This document shows positions 33,459 through 44,875 of a stretch of 64,000 nt of DNA, in pieces; within the stretch, counting starts at the first letter, position 1, and each line of letters starts with the position of its first letter. Both the position numbers and the translations under genes were made by a program. This stretch comes from Cunninghamia lanceolata (lineage: Eukaryota > Streptophyta > Pinopsida > Cupressales > Cupressaceae): assembly GCA_027924645.1 (NCBI GenBank), contig BSBN01000187.1, positions 14,588,001 to 14,652,000 of the forward strand. Direction: 5' to 3'. The notes below the pieces were generated by a model. The model was not told the DNA's origin. It searched no databases and worked only from the letters and a program-made list of their open reading frames with translations.

Positions 33459-33905
33459 ATGGTAGAAAGAAGGTATGGAAGTTGAGAGATACAACCAACT
33501 AGAAGCAGCTCTAATGGATCTTGAAAATTCTAAAGCAGAGGTTAGAGATCTAAAGGAGAATCTAAAGCAAGCTAACAGATGCATCTTAAAGCTGAAGGAG
33601 CAAGTCAAAAAATTCAAAGATAGATACAAAGAAGTCAGTGACCAATTGCTATCAGCAAATGAAGCCCTAGAGGATTTGGAAGCAAAAGTTACAAAAAGAA
33701 CAAAGCAAAAGATGATCTAAACTTAATTGTGAAAACTAGATTAGAAGATTACGCAAAACTTGAAAAAGAAATTATAAGCTTGAAAATAGATCTGGAAAAG
33801 GCTAGAAATTTTGAAGAAATATTTAGGATAAGTACTTCCAAGCTTGATGAAATGATTGCTAGTCAGAGGAATACTGATCAAAAACATGGTTTAGGATTTG
33901 AGAGT
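33459..33905 (+). pseudogene. Element C1 ORF1, 5' part (coiled coil), cut by element E
   Basis: The predicted start at 33459 corresponds to MAARKYRNYERYN in C2. The readable part (YNQLEAALMDLENSKAEVRD and on) is heptad-rich coiled coil. A short frameshift near 33472 and another near 33705 break the frame. Coding is interrupted at 33905 by insertion of element E and resumes at 47883. Confidence 0.78.
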
Positions 33906-35144
33906 GTAACGTCAGAAAATGTCCCCTTGGAGGCTTTTCCCTCATAAGGTTTAGCTCCTGGGTCTTTTAAGAGCATTTAGGACATATTGGTTCATATTTT
34001 GTGATCCCGATGGAATGAGACCTAGGTAACATGATAAATGGGACCTAGGTGGACCCCTTGAGCTATATACTACCCAAAATAGGGGGGGAGGACTTGGGTG
34101 CTTGCGCCCTAGTCTTGCCCTATTTTGGGGCAGCCCAAATTTATGGGTGTCAGTTTATGACCGTTATTTTTTTACTTTGCCGACATGATAAAGTTTGAAT
34201 TTTAATTTCTTAGCGGGAGTGCTTGTAGATGCATATATAAGCATGTGTAGGAATTCATTTGCAAACTAGATGGCAATTGTGATATTCAAGTGTTCTCAAG
34301 GTGATTCAAGGCTTCCTATTGTGTTGCAAGAGCAGACTTGTATGTTTTCTGTGTTGATATCTACAGATTTGAGCATTATTCCTTCATGGCATGAAGAGCA
34401 TCTTTCTCCATGAAAGCTTCACTACAAGGTGACATATCATTATGTTTTCTATCTTTATTTCATTTGGATTTGGCCTCTGCCTCACAAGGGCATGCTCTCT
34501 CTATCTAAAAAAGGTGTTTGGAAGACTTAAGCATCCTTCAGGGGCTTGACTGAGGCAAGCTCCTAAACACCACAACCCCCAAACCAAGTTTTCATGATTG
34601 CAGGTTATAGGTTGAGGAGCTGGATTGAGTGGAGTGGTAGAGGAGCATGTTGGAGTGTCTGAACTGTAGGAAAGGAAGAAAAACTGCCCCCTAGACTAGG
34701 GCGCCTGCTCCCTAGTCCCCAAAGTTCTGTGTCAGGAAAATCTCTAATACAAAAGATTTAGGTTGCAGATCTCGTTGCTAGATCTAGACAGAAAATAGGG
34801 TCTTGGGCTTGGGCATACACTCCAGTGCCCCTGACTATTCCACTTTGGAACCTCAAAAATAGGTACTCTGTAATTCTGTATTTTGTTCCTGACTGTAAGA
34901 GCTTTTTTCGTAATTCACTGATTTGTTGTTGTATTTGCATAATTAGGGTTTTAATGGTCAATTGGACATAAGAGAAAGAAAAATTGATAATTAATTTCCT
35001 AATCCAAGTTTCCCTACATCTAAAAGTGACCCTAGGGTATGATAGTGCTCGCCACTCGACCCTAGATCCTTCAATGTTTAGTGGAGAGGCAAATTTTAAC
35101 ATCTAAACAACAAAAGATTAACAAATCCAATTTTACCCTAAAAA
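33906..35144 (+). repeat. Element E 5' LTR
   Basis: It begins TGTAACGTCAG and ends CCTAAAAA; the 3' copy ends CCTAAACA, so the terminal CA was probably changed here. I could not recognise a standard PBS in the TTTTGGTGAACCC that follows. Short open frames crossing the LTR are not annotated. Confidence 0.85.
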
Positions 35145-35810
35145 TTTTGGTGAACCCATGTTTTGAACTTAAATTACAACTCACTGAGTGTTTCTCTATA
35201 GATTTGGTGTGATTTAATTCATTCATATAGGCATTTACTTTATTGCATTGAGAAAATTTCAAAAAAATTGAAAAATTGGAAAAACACAAAAAAAATTGCA
35301 TTGTTGGGCTTACTAAATTGTGTGAGTTCTTCCTAAATTTTCCTAATTCATGATTTCTGCATCAGATCTGATACAAACTACAGTAAAATATAAAATCAGA
35401 AATTTACATTGCATTTGCATCATTTAATTGCTAGGGTTTTGTGGAAATTTTGACAATTTTTAGATAACCTAGTAATTCCAAAATCTAGGGTTTGTAGGCA
35501 AAATCTTTTATCATATTTTTCTACTAATCTTAGAGGCTCATTCAAATTTGCATTTGGCTGTAGTCTTGCATTTTAGTGTGAATTTGCATTTGCATTTAAA
35601 TTATTTGCATTTTTGCATTGAAAATTTTAACAAAATTAGCAATTTTTATGCATTTTCATTAAATTTGCATGGGAATTTTGCATGATTAAGCTTGAAAATC
35701 ATTTTCAGATCTAAGAGTATGTAATTTCCCTCTAAAAAGAAGACTTCAAACCATTCGCATAGCATTTTGTTCCAAAATCTCAAACCTAGGGCTTCGAAAA
35801 TAAGGATTTT

Positions 35811-36364
35811 CCCTAATTTTGGCCTAATCAACTTCATAAAATTGCACCATAGGTGTGTTGTGAAAGATATTTTTGCATTAATTTTCTTTTATCAGGGTAA
35901 TAATTTTTTGTACACCCTTTTAACGGGCTCTTGTAGTAAAAATTTGGTGAAAAACTACACATTTTGACAATTTTTGCCCTAGGGTTTGACCTAGTTTGCA
36001 CTCCAAGTGTGTTGTGATCAGTGTTATGGATTGAGGTGACTGATATTATTGATATTATTTTCTATCCCTCCTAAAATTTCTTACAACACCTCTTTTTCTA
36101 TCTCTTGGAGTTGAAAAACCATGAAAAATAGCTTATTTTTGCTATATTTTCACTAGGGTTTTACCTAGTTTGCACTAAAAGTGCATTGTGTTGGATAATT
36201 TTACATCAAGTGGCTGTTATTTCTTATATTATTCACTATCCATAATAATTTTCCTCACAACACCCTTTGTTATGGTCTCTTGAATTGAATTTTGGTGAAA
36301 AAAGTGCCTAATTTGACATATTTTCACGATACTTTGACTTGACATTATCTTGAAATCGCATCAA
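35811..36364 (+). repeat. Degenerate tandem repeats, about 170-bp period, in element E leader
   Basis: Units starting near 35811, 35978, 36151 and 36325 share a CCTAGGGTTTGACCTAGTTTGCA-like opening followed by an AAGTGTGTTGTG-like segment and a CTTACAACACC-like segment. The fourth unit is interrupted by element B and continues at 43807. The rest of 35145-35810 is AT-rich with no gene. Confidence 0.7.
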
Positions 36365-36369
36365 GAGTG
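36365..36369. repeat. Target-site duplication of element B, left copy (GAGTG)
   Basis: GAGTG precedes the LTR here and follows the 3' LTR at 43802-43806, exact on both sides. Confidence 0.95.
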
Positions 36370-37476
36370 TGTTGGCAAGAGACACATTATGGCTTCATGA
36401 TTATTGTCAATGATGGCAACAAAGTTCATCCCACACATCCGCAAGACATGGTGTGCTTATACTAGAAGCCAGATTGAAGAATGTTGTGGTTCGGTAAGCA
36501 AGAACAGAGCATGTGGCAAGGTTCGACAGTCAGGTCCGGATCTCTTAGAGGAAGCATCTTTGTAAAATGTAGACTTGGGAAAGTCAAGAGGAATACCTTG
36601 ACTGTTAGATTCCAGGGATTGAGCCTCTGGTGATAAGAGAGTGAAGAGATATGAGCATCTAAGTTTTGGGGTCCGGTTTGGCAGAGTAGACAGGGGAAGA
36701 ACTAATAAATAGTGCATCAGAACTATTCCGGATGAGATATTGATGGTGATCAAGGTTCTTAAGGTATCATCCATGATTCACCAACATGTTAGATGACTTC
36801 TATAAGTATCTTCTTGATCCACATCACTTGGTGAGCAAGGATTCAGTTGACAGATTGAAGTTTGTGAAAATATTGACTATTCTGGATGCCGACTAGAAAG
36901 AGGATGAAATCCATTGTGCAGATATATATACCAGATGGATTTGGATATAAGGGTGTGGAGTTGTGAGTTGGTATGTGTGAATAAAAGAAAAAGTATAGTG
37001 TGAAAGTAGTAAGGCAGGTCCGGTATGTGAAAGGACAGCAGCACAGAAGAAGAGGAAGAATGAAGTACAGTAGATTAGTATACAGAGCCTAACCGGAACT
37101 GAACTCTAGCATATGTGGATGCTTATCATCAGTTCAAGTATCTTGTTACTCTCTTATAACTTGTAGATAATGAGTCTCTTGTAGGTAGTGAGCCTCTTGT
37201 GAGCAGTGTGCTCAGGCAGTGAGCCCCAATTGGAAAGTGCCATCTTTTGTATTTCTATTCTTCTAATAGAGAATACATTCTTGGGTTGATCACCCCATGG
37301 TTTTCTCCCTTAACAAGGTTTCCACATCAAAAATATTGTGTCATGTGTACTAAGTTTATTTCTACTTCCATGTTCATTTAAAGCTTATGTGTTTTCATAC
37401 TGTACTAGTTGATTAAGAAGAATAGAAAGTTAAAATAATTAAGATAACTGATTCACCCCCCTCTTAGTTATCAACA
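36370..37476 (+). repeat. Element B 5' LTR
   Basis: It begins TGTTGGCAAGAGAC and ends ATCAACA. A TATA-like ATATATATA lies at 36922-36930. Short direct repeats of a CAGTGAGCCTCTTGT type near its 3' end (about 37165-37225) are shared with the LTRs of A and D. Confidence 0.95.
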
Positions 37477-37478
37477 AT

Positions 37479-37491
37479 TGGTATCAAAGCC
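37479..37491 (+). other. Element B primer binding site
   Basis: TGGTATCAAAGCC, two bases after the LTR, one change from the initiator Met tRNA complement and identical to that of C1. Confidence 0.9.
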
Positions 37492-37541
37492 AAGTTCCTC
37501 CTAACAGAGCCTAATAGCTTGAGGAAGATCTGGAAATTCAA

Positions 37542-38723
37542 ATGGATGTGTATGGTATGAGGGAACATTTTCAGACTGCCCTAGATGATCTTGAACAATC
37601 TAACTCTGAAGTGAATGAATTGAAGGAAAGACTCAAATAGGCTGATGATTTCATAAATGAACTAAAAGGGAAATTGAGTATCTCTATGAAAAAGAGAAAG
37701 GATCTACTTCAACAATTGGCAAGTCAAGGTGAAGCAAATGATACAAATGAAGTTCTAAAGGAGAAAACCAAGTTATGTGGAAAGTTATCAAAAGAAGTCA
37801 TTATGATAAGACATGAAATGGAATCTGGAGTCATAAAATTTACTCAAGAAATTGAAGAAAAAAGGAAAATAGAAGATGATCTAAGACTATCTCTCAAAGA
37901 GAAAATAGAAGACAGCCACAAGATGGATAGAATAATTAGACATCTTGAATCTAATCTTGAAGATGCTAAAGATAATGAAGAAAAACTTGAGGATCAAATT
38001 ATCTCTCTTAAAAGGGATCTTCAAACAGTAAATGAATACAAAGAAAAATTCAAGATAAGTTCTGCTCAACTTGAAGTTCTTTTTGAAAGCCAAAAGAGGG
38101 TAGATGACAAGTGTGGCTTGGGATATGAGAAAGGTGAAAGCTCCGGATCTAGTCAGAAGAAGTTTGGATCAGAAAATCCAAGAAATAGGCCTAGAAGACC
38201 TCCGGTAAGGAAACCTAATGCTCAAAGATATCCATCCTTCAATGGATACTGCCACAATTGCAATAACTTTGGTCACAAAGCTAATCAATGCAATAAAAGA
38301 ATGAATCTGACTAATACATCCTTCTCTAGACAATGTTTCAACTGCAAGAGGTATGGTCACAAATCTCATAAGTGCAGAAATATGCAAATGAACAATTCAT
38401 TCAATGGTAGATGCTTTGCATGCAATAGAATGGGTCATATGGCTAATCAATGTAGATCAAAAGGATATCAATCAAATATGCAAAAATATATTATTTGCCA
38501 CAATTGCAATAGATCCGGTCATATTACCAAATTCTGTAGAAACAAGAATCAGGACAAAAGAGGTCCGGTACATCATAATCAGAATCAAGACAAGGGAAAA
38601 AGAAAAGTGAATGTGAATGAAGTTCAAAGTGAGATGAACAAGATTTGGGTGAAGAGAAGTACAAAAAATGTAGGGGATGGATCCGCACCAGAATCTGGTG
38701 CTAGTAATCCTTTCAGAAATTAA
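37542..38723 (+). pseudogene. Element B ORF1: coiled-coil protein with four CCHC zinc knuckles
   Basis: It starts MDVYGMREHFQTALDD at 37542 and ends TAA at 38721-38723. A single TAG at 37638-37640 stands where element A has a CAG Gln codon; otherwise it is open throughout, about 393 codons. Residues 1-200 are Leu/Glu/Lys coiled coil, then an Arg/Pro linker, then knuckles at 38250-38291, 38334-38375, 38412-38453 and 38496-38537, each C-x2-C-x4-H-x4-C with all metal ligands present. The tail is Gln/Lys-rich. The role is probably RNA binding and packaging (inference). It is the best-preserved copy of this protein in the window. It resembles no standard gag by length or order, apart from the knuckles. 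Confidence 0.85.
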
Positions 38724-39199
38724 AAAGTGAGCTCTGGCTCAGGGGGAGACACAAGGAAAAACACTTTTCCCCCAGCCAGTTAATTGGTGTCAGGATTGGC
38801 ACAAGGAGAGTTGTTGATTAAAGGGTTCTCAGAGAAACATCTACACAAGCTGTGGTTAAGATATGGAAGATTTGCAAGATGTTTGGAACAAGATTGTTTT
38901 AGTTCTTCAAGTCATCTGGATAAGAAAAACAAGGCAAACAAGAATGACTTAAGTTGAGCATTTATTGCAACTTGGTATTAGGGTTTGTGGAGTAATATAA
39001 GGGTTTTTCCTAACAAACATTTGTTCATTCTACATTCGAGAAGAAGTGAAAAGGAGCTCTGCAACAAATTTCCTCAAACCCATCAAAAATCATCTGCAGA
39101 AGTTGATTCATTCAGCAATTGATCCGGCTCACTCTGTGAAACCTAGAAGCGCAAAAGGTATTTTCCATTCTTGATTATCTCTTTGCAAATCTTTGAAAG
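38724..39199 (+). other. Element B ORF1-ORF2 spacer
   Basis: No gene. It begins with GCTCTGGCTCAGGGGGAG (about 38732-38750) and then CCCCCAGCCAG (about 38770), a pair kept in A and C. Roughly 40 bp of pyrimidine-rich sequence precede the ORF2 ATG. Confidence 0.6.
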
Positions 39200-42100
39200 A
39201 TGACTACTCTGAATGTGGTGAAGATTTCTGATAGGCCTCGACCCAAATTTAAGAAACATCCTTATAAATCTCTAGAAGTGGACCCCTTAGGGCCATTTTC
39301 CAGCATTCCACATGGGGTTTTGCACGTAGAAGATATTAGGGCATATTTTCATGCGAACATTGAAGAATTTGGGGAATCTAAGTTGGTTGATATCTATCAC
39401 AAGCATTTGATAGATGACTCATTTGAAATTAAAACTTAGTATAAAGCCATCCAGGAAAAGAATTTTGCACAATGTATTCATTTCCCATGTTTTACAGAAG
39501 ATGAATGGGTCCGGTATGTTTCGAGCAAGGTGCATGATAACTTCATGTGGTTAAATGGACCATTCAAGATCACTAAGGATGCCATTAAGGCAATAACCAG
39601 ATTGCACTCAACCAGTGAGATGCCCACTCTCAAATCTGTCAAAGAACAAATTGTAAGTGAGGCTACTAGATAAAAGTTTGATAAAAGAGCAATGATAATT
39701 AAGGATATCACAGATCCAGACATCAAGTTTGCATCAATGATAATTGGATATAAGATATATCACTCCAACAAGGAGAATTCAATATCTGGAACTGCTATAT
39801 ATACTGCTTATGAAATGTTGAAGAAGAATATAGACGATGATCTTTGTGAGCTTCTTTTGAACCAACTCTTGGAGAATCTACAGAAGATAAAGAAAGACAA
39901 GAAGAGTTCCTTCAAATATGGTGGGTTGATACTATGTTTGTTCTTCTACTTCATGAATGAGCTTCCCAGATCTAGTGGTTGGGTGTGGCAGAATGATAGA
40001 CCAATAGCCATCCAAATCAGGGATTACTTGTATGGACTTGGTAATTCTAAGGCACATAATACAACACTGTGGGGTTATTTCAAAAACTTTCAAAACATGA
40101 TGCAGGCTAGAGAAAGAATTCCTAAATCATTAGTTGAAAAATATAAGGAGACAATTTTCTTTAAGGTAGAAACTGATCAGTGCCTAATGGAGGCAGTGGA
40201 GCCAAGGGTAGTGTGGATCATGCCAATGGGATATGAAGTTGATGAGAAAATTGTAGAGCTGCATGTTCAACACATGCTAAGTCAGCCAAAGGATCCTAAG
40301 GTAGAAAGGTTTGGATCCTTTGAAGAGTTAAGTGTGAAGATCCATGTGGAGCTACGACAACAGGAAATGAAGAGAAGAGTGAGAAAAGAAGTTGAGAACA
40401 TTGCCAAAAGTTTTGGCATTTCAAAAGAGGCACTTGATGCCAGCAGAGAAAAGATGGAAAGGGCAGAAAAAGAGAAGGAAGAAGCAGAAAAGGAAAGTGA
40501 TCTGGTAGAAGCCCCCTCTCGGACCAGATCCTCTAAGAGGTCTACACCTACAACTACTAAGACCTTAAAGGCATCAAAACTGGAAACAAAATCATCCGGC
40601 AAAGCAGAGAAAAGGACTAAGACAAAGGCTACAAGGTCTTATACAAGCTAGAAAGATGAAGAAGAGACAAAATTTGATGAAGAAATCAAGAAGATGAAAA
40701 AGAAAAGGAAAGTATCCACTGAAACCAAGGAGGCAGAGGCAGAAGATTTTGTTGAAAAGCCCACTCTATCATTAAATGATGTCATCAAATCAGTTACTGT
40801 GGATGGACACCTTCAACCAATGGCTAAATTCTATGATGATTATAATGAGGCTGACCAAAAGATCTTGTAGGAAGCAGCAGTCAAGTATCTGAATATCTAC
40901 AATAAGGCTTTTATTGAAATTATATCTCTTATTCCCAAAAGCCTAGATAAAGAGTTAGAAATAAGAAAGAATAATGCTATGGCAAAAGATCTTGAGATCC
41001 GAGAACAGATAGCCATTCAGCTATATCCTTCAATTGATTCAAAGAAAATGAATATGATCTTCAAAGATTGCAAGGATGAGTTCTAGAGCAAAGCAAGAAT
41101 GAATCAACTTATGCTCGGAGAAACTGACAAAATAGCAAAAGAGACAGAAGAGATCCTCCAGAATGCATACAAAAGATTCAACATTCATATTATAGAGGAC
41201 TTGGGTGTTGATCCCTCAGCTACAAGTGTTGAAAAAGAATCTACTGAGGCAATGACAGAAGAAGTAATGGACATCGGTGAAGAAAAAGATAAGGACTTGG
41301 AATCCTCTGCTCTAGAAGAGGTGGCCCGTGAACAAGAAAACATCACTCCTCTGATTTCCCCTGCTAACTCCGGATCCAAAGGAGAAGAAAGAATAGAGGA
41401 TAAAGAAAAAGAAGTGAAGGAAAAAGAAGATGACAGTACTAAGGTTGCAGAAGGAAAGAAGACTTCAACAGAGAAGACCACAGCTGTTAGTGGTAAGAGT
41501 GTAGAAGGAGAGAAAGCTCGAAAAGATAGCTCTAAGACTACAGAAGAGAAGAAGAATCTGTCTCTGGCAAGAGACACTGTAGAAACTGTCAAAGAATTCT
41601 TAAACAAAGAGACAATGGAGATTGATGAACCGGAACTTCTACAAGGGCCATTTGATTTTGATTCTCTTTCCCTGGTACAAACAATGAAGATAGCTTCATT
41701 TGCTAATGCAAAGGCAAAAGAAAAACACCTGAAGTCTCACATGGAAGACTGTGAGCTAATAGAAGTTGCATCCGGAGTATTAGAAAAGATCATGCCATCT
41801 TTTTAGAAGGATCCCTCAGCCTCCTCATCCGGTAATCTCAAGTCAATAGTGTTAGCACACATTTTGGTTCCCTAGAGAAGTCAGCAAAAGATAAGGTCCA
41901 GAAGGAATTTTTGGCAAAAACAATATCAGAGGTACAAGGGTTAATAACTAATGATAGGAGGAATATGAATATTGGGATAGAGAGCTTAGAAAATACTCTT
42001 AAAGATGGTGGGGAAATGTACAAATTTTGTTTATCATGGTCCAAAGTAACATTGGATATTGAGAAGAAAGTGAAAGAACAGGAGGACAAACTAACAAAAC

Positions 42101-42447
42101 TTTCTAAGAATTTTGATCCTCTCTCCTCTTCCATAATAAATCAAGAATGTCAGACTATTGCAGTCTTGAATGAAATCAAGAAGCTTGAGAAGGAAAAGAA
42201 AAATAGAATAAGTAGGTTGGGTGAACTTAGAGGGATAATTATCCCTAAGTTAGAGGCCATGCATGAGGCCATAAAAGAAGCTCAGATCACAACCTAGACC
42301 AGTGATCCGATAGATCTAAAAAGGGCAGATGCATTTACATTCCTATTGAGTGGTCACATCTCAATTTTGGACAGGATGAAGCAGAGTTGGACAACAGAAC
42401 TTGTCCAGTTGAAGACAACTTTTGCAGACATACTACAGTATATGTAA
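39200..42447 (+). pseudogene. Element B ORF2: large conserved non-pol protein of unknown function
   Basis: It begins MTTLNVVKISDRPRPKFKKH at 39200 and ends with TAA at 42445-42447, matching element A ORF2 along its length. The N-terminal domain carries IPHGVLHVEDIRAYFH, GYKIYHSNKENSISGTAIYT, LFFYFMNELP and AVEPRVVWIMPMGYEVD. Then come a basic Lys/Glu-rich segment, an acidic segment, and a helical C-terminal region. In-frame stops are TAG at about 39437, 40651, 40868, 41084, 41805 and 42296 and one TAA at 39671; a one-base deletion lies near 41850. The TAG at 40868-40870 is shared with element A. No enzymatic motif is visible, and I do not assign a function. Confidence 0.82.
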
Positions 42448-42693
42448 GCATAACCTATTTATGTACTTATGCGGCTAAGTATAGACAGTTTTTTGGGCAA
42501 TTTTTGGTGCACGGACCCTACCCTTTGCCATTGATGTCAAAGGGGGAGTGAGGAATAGTGAAAAATGTGGAATCCAGCTAAGGGTGAGCTCTGATAAAAT
42601 GTACATTAGAACAGAGCATCAACCAAGGGGGAGTGTAGTATAACACTTAGTCATTTTTCACTAAGTGTTGCCATCAATACCAAAGGGGGAGAT
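42448..42693 (+). other. Element B 3' UTR with repeated G-rich tracts, hairpin and polypurine tract
   Basis: Three similar purine tracts occur: TGTCAAAGGGGGAG (about 42536-42549), CAAGGGGGAG (about 42624-42633), and the actual tract CCAAAGGGGGAGAT abutting the LTR (42680-42693). The 10-bp hairpin AACACTTAGT...ACTAAGTGTT lies at 42642-42669. The first and third tracts share the frame CCAT(T/C)(G/A)AT...CAAAGGGGGAG, so one looks like a duplicate of the other. Confidence 0.75.
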
Positions 42694-43801
42694 TGTTGGC
42701 AAGAGACACATTATGGCTTCATGATTGTTGTCATTGATGGCAACAAAGTTCATCCCACACATCCATAGGACATGGTGTGCCTATACTGGAAGCCAGATTG
42801 AAGAATGTTGTGGTCTAGTAAGCAAGAACAGAGCATGTGGCAAGGTCTAACAGTCAGGTCCAGATCTCTTAGAGGAAGCATCTTTGTAAAATGCGGACTT
42901 GGGAAAGTTAAGAGGAATACCTTAACTATTAGATTCCATGGATTGAGCCTCCGGTGATAAGAGAGTGAAGAGATATGAGCATCTAAATTTTGGGGTCCGG
43001 TTTGGCAGAGTAGACAGGAGAAGAACTAATAAACAGTGCATTAGAACTATTCTGGATGAGATATTGATGGTGATCATGGTTCTTAAGGTATCATCCATGA
43101 TTGACCAACATGTTAGATGACTTCTATAAGTATCTTCTTGATCTGCATCACTTGGTGAGCAAGGATTCAGCCGACAGACTGAAGTTTGGGAAAATATTGA
43201 CTATTCTAAATGCTGACTAGAAAGAGGATGAAATCCATTTTATAGATATATATACCAGATGGATTTGGATATAAGTGTGTGGAGTTGTGAGTTGGTATGT
43301 GCGAATAAAAGCAGAAGTATAGTCTGAAAGCAGTAAGGTAGGTCCGGTATGTGAAAGGACAGCAGCATAGAAGAAGAGGAAGAATGAAGTGCAGTAGATC
43401 AGTATACAGAGCCTAACCAGAACTAAACTCCAGCATATGTGGATGCTTCTCATCAGTTCAAGTATCTTGTTACTCTCTTATAACTTGTAGACAGTGAGTC
43501 TCTTGTAGGCAATGAGCCTCTTGTGAGCAGTATGCTCGGGCAGTGAGCCCCAATTGGCAAGTGCCATCTTTTGTATTTCTATTCTTCTAACAGAGAATAC
43601 ATTCTTGGGTTAATCACCCCGTGGTTTTCTCCCTTAACAGGGTTTCCAAGTCAAAAATATTGTGTCATGTGTACTGAGTTTATTTATGTTTCCATGTTCA
43701 TTTAAAGCTTATGTGTTTTCATACTGCACTAGTTGATTAAGAAGAACAGAAAGTTAAAATAATTAAGATAAGTGATTCACCCCCCCTCTCAGTTATCAAC
43801 A
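42694..43801 (+). repeat. Element B 3' LTR
   Basis: It is the counterpart of 36370-37476, with a TATA-like sequence at 43246-43254, and ends ATCAACA followed by GAGTG at 43802-43806. Confidence 0.95.
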
Positions 43802-44015
43802 GAGTGTGCTACGAAGGATACTTCACTGTTTTGGACTGATATCAAACTCATAACTTGCTTCCCTTGATTAAAATCCTTACAACATCCTTTGTTCCATTCA
43901 TTTGCATTAGGAAAAGAATAAAAAATCAAGCATTTGAGGCTATTTTTGCATATAGTTGGGCACTTCTCTTTGACACATCTTTTGAAAAACTTTTAAAATT
44001 TGATCTTTTATTGAA

Positions 44016-44875
44016 ATGTCACCTTTATGTCATTTTTCAATGGTATTTTTGCATGCATTTATCAAAAACCTTGATTTTGACCAATTTTTAACCCTCGTGA
44101 GTGAACATCCTACAATTTTAGAAAGCTTAACTAAGTTCTTCTACATAAGTAGAAAGGAAAAAACTGATGATGATCCTACTTCCCCTATAACTGAATATTT
44201 AAATGAGAAGACTAGGGACAACTTTAGTAATTCCACTACTCTCCCTGGCCAAGATGAAGCATTAGTGAATGAAGAGCTCCCTTTAACAAAGAACATTCCA
44301 TGGGTAGAAAATAAGCATTCATTTAACAATAATCAAAGTCCTACCTCTATGGATCCTCCCACCAATCTTCCTCCTTTAGTAGATTGTTTGTACACCTTGG
44401 ATTTCACTAAGGAAGAGAAGACCTTTAATGTTCCTCCTTTGTTTGAATATTCAAGTCATTTGGACATCACTAAGAGGATAGAGAAGAAGTACGATAGTAA
44501 GCTTCAACAAGAAAACATTCCACATAGACAAAGGACCTTTGATCTTGGTGCTTCTTCCTCTACAACACAAAATCCCATAACAAATCAAAGCCCTATGTTA
44601 CAAAAACTAAGTCGTAAATTATACCAACGTAAACTTGCAAAAGGGAGAAAGAGAAGGTGACGAGCTTACCTGGTATCTCAACAAGAAAAAAATGATCCCA
44701 ATATTTAACCAAATAAACATGATCCTAACAATAAACAACATGATGAGAAAGACAAGAATTGGGCTATGATACCTTATATCCAACCTTCCTCTAACATTAG
44801 GGAGTGGGAGGATGACGATGATTTACTTGATGATAAGACTTAGCATGAAGACCCTACAGGTAAGTATCTCTAACC
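44016..44875 (+). pseudogene. Element E ORF of unknown function
   Basis: An open stretch of 214 codons (44016-44660) is Asp/Glu/Pro-rich, with a basic end (LSRKLYQRKLAKGRKRR). After TGA at about 44658 the same frame stays protein-like through TAA at about 44706 to WEDDDDLLDDKT at about 44840, then TAG. Just beyond, CAG|GTAAGT (junction 44859/44860) is a perfect-looking plant 5' splice site. I recognise no domain. It may be a degenerate gag-like or accessory protein, or a remnant; amino-acid-like composition across stops supports past coding. Confidence 0.45.

Larger units (their letters stand above)
36370..43801 (+). mobile_element. Element B: complete non-autonomous LTR retrotransposon without pol, same family as A
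   Basis: LTRs at 36370-37476 and 42694-43801 (about 1.1 kb) are flanked by GAGTG. The PBS, ORF1, ORF2, 3' UTR hairpin and polypurine tract are in the same order as in element A. There is no protease, RT, RNase H or integrase. By eye the LTRs differ at about 5-6% in the part I compared, mostly transitions, so B is older than A. It is inserted in the tandem-repeat leader of element E. Confidence 0.93.

Noticed and set aside
33901..33905. A perfect 5-bp target duplication for element E
   Set aside because: The two sides read GAGAG and AAGAG, so I report it as a duplication with one change, not as exact.
35811..36364. Regularly spaced repeats considered as a CRISPR-like array
   Set aside because: Units are about 170 bp and diverged, spacers are not unique, and the context is a plant retroelement.
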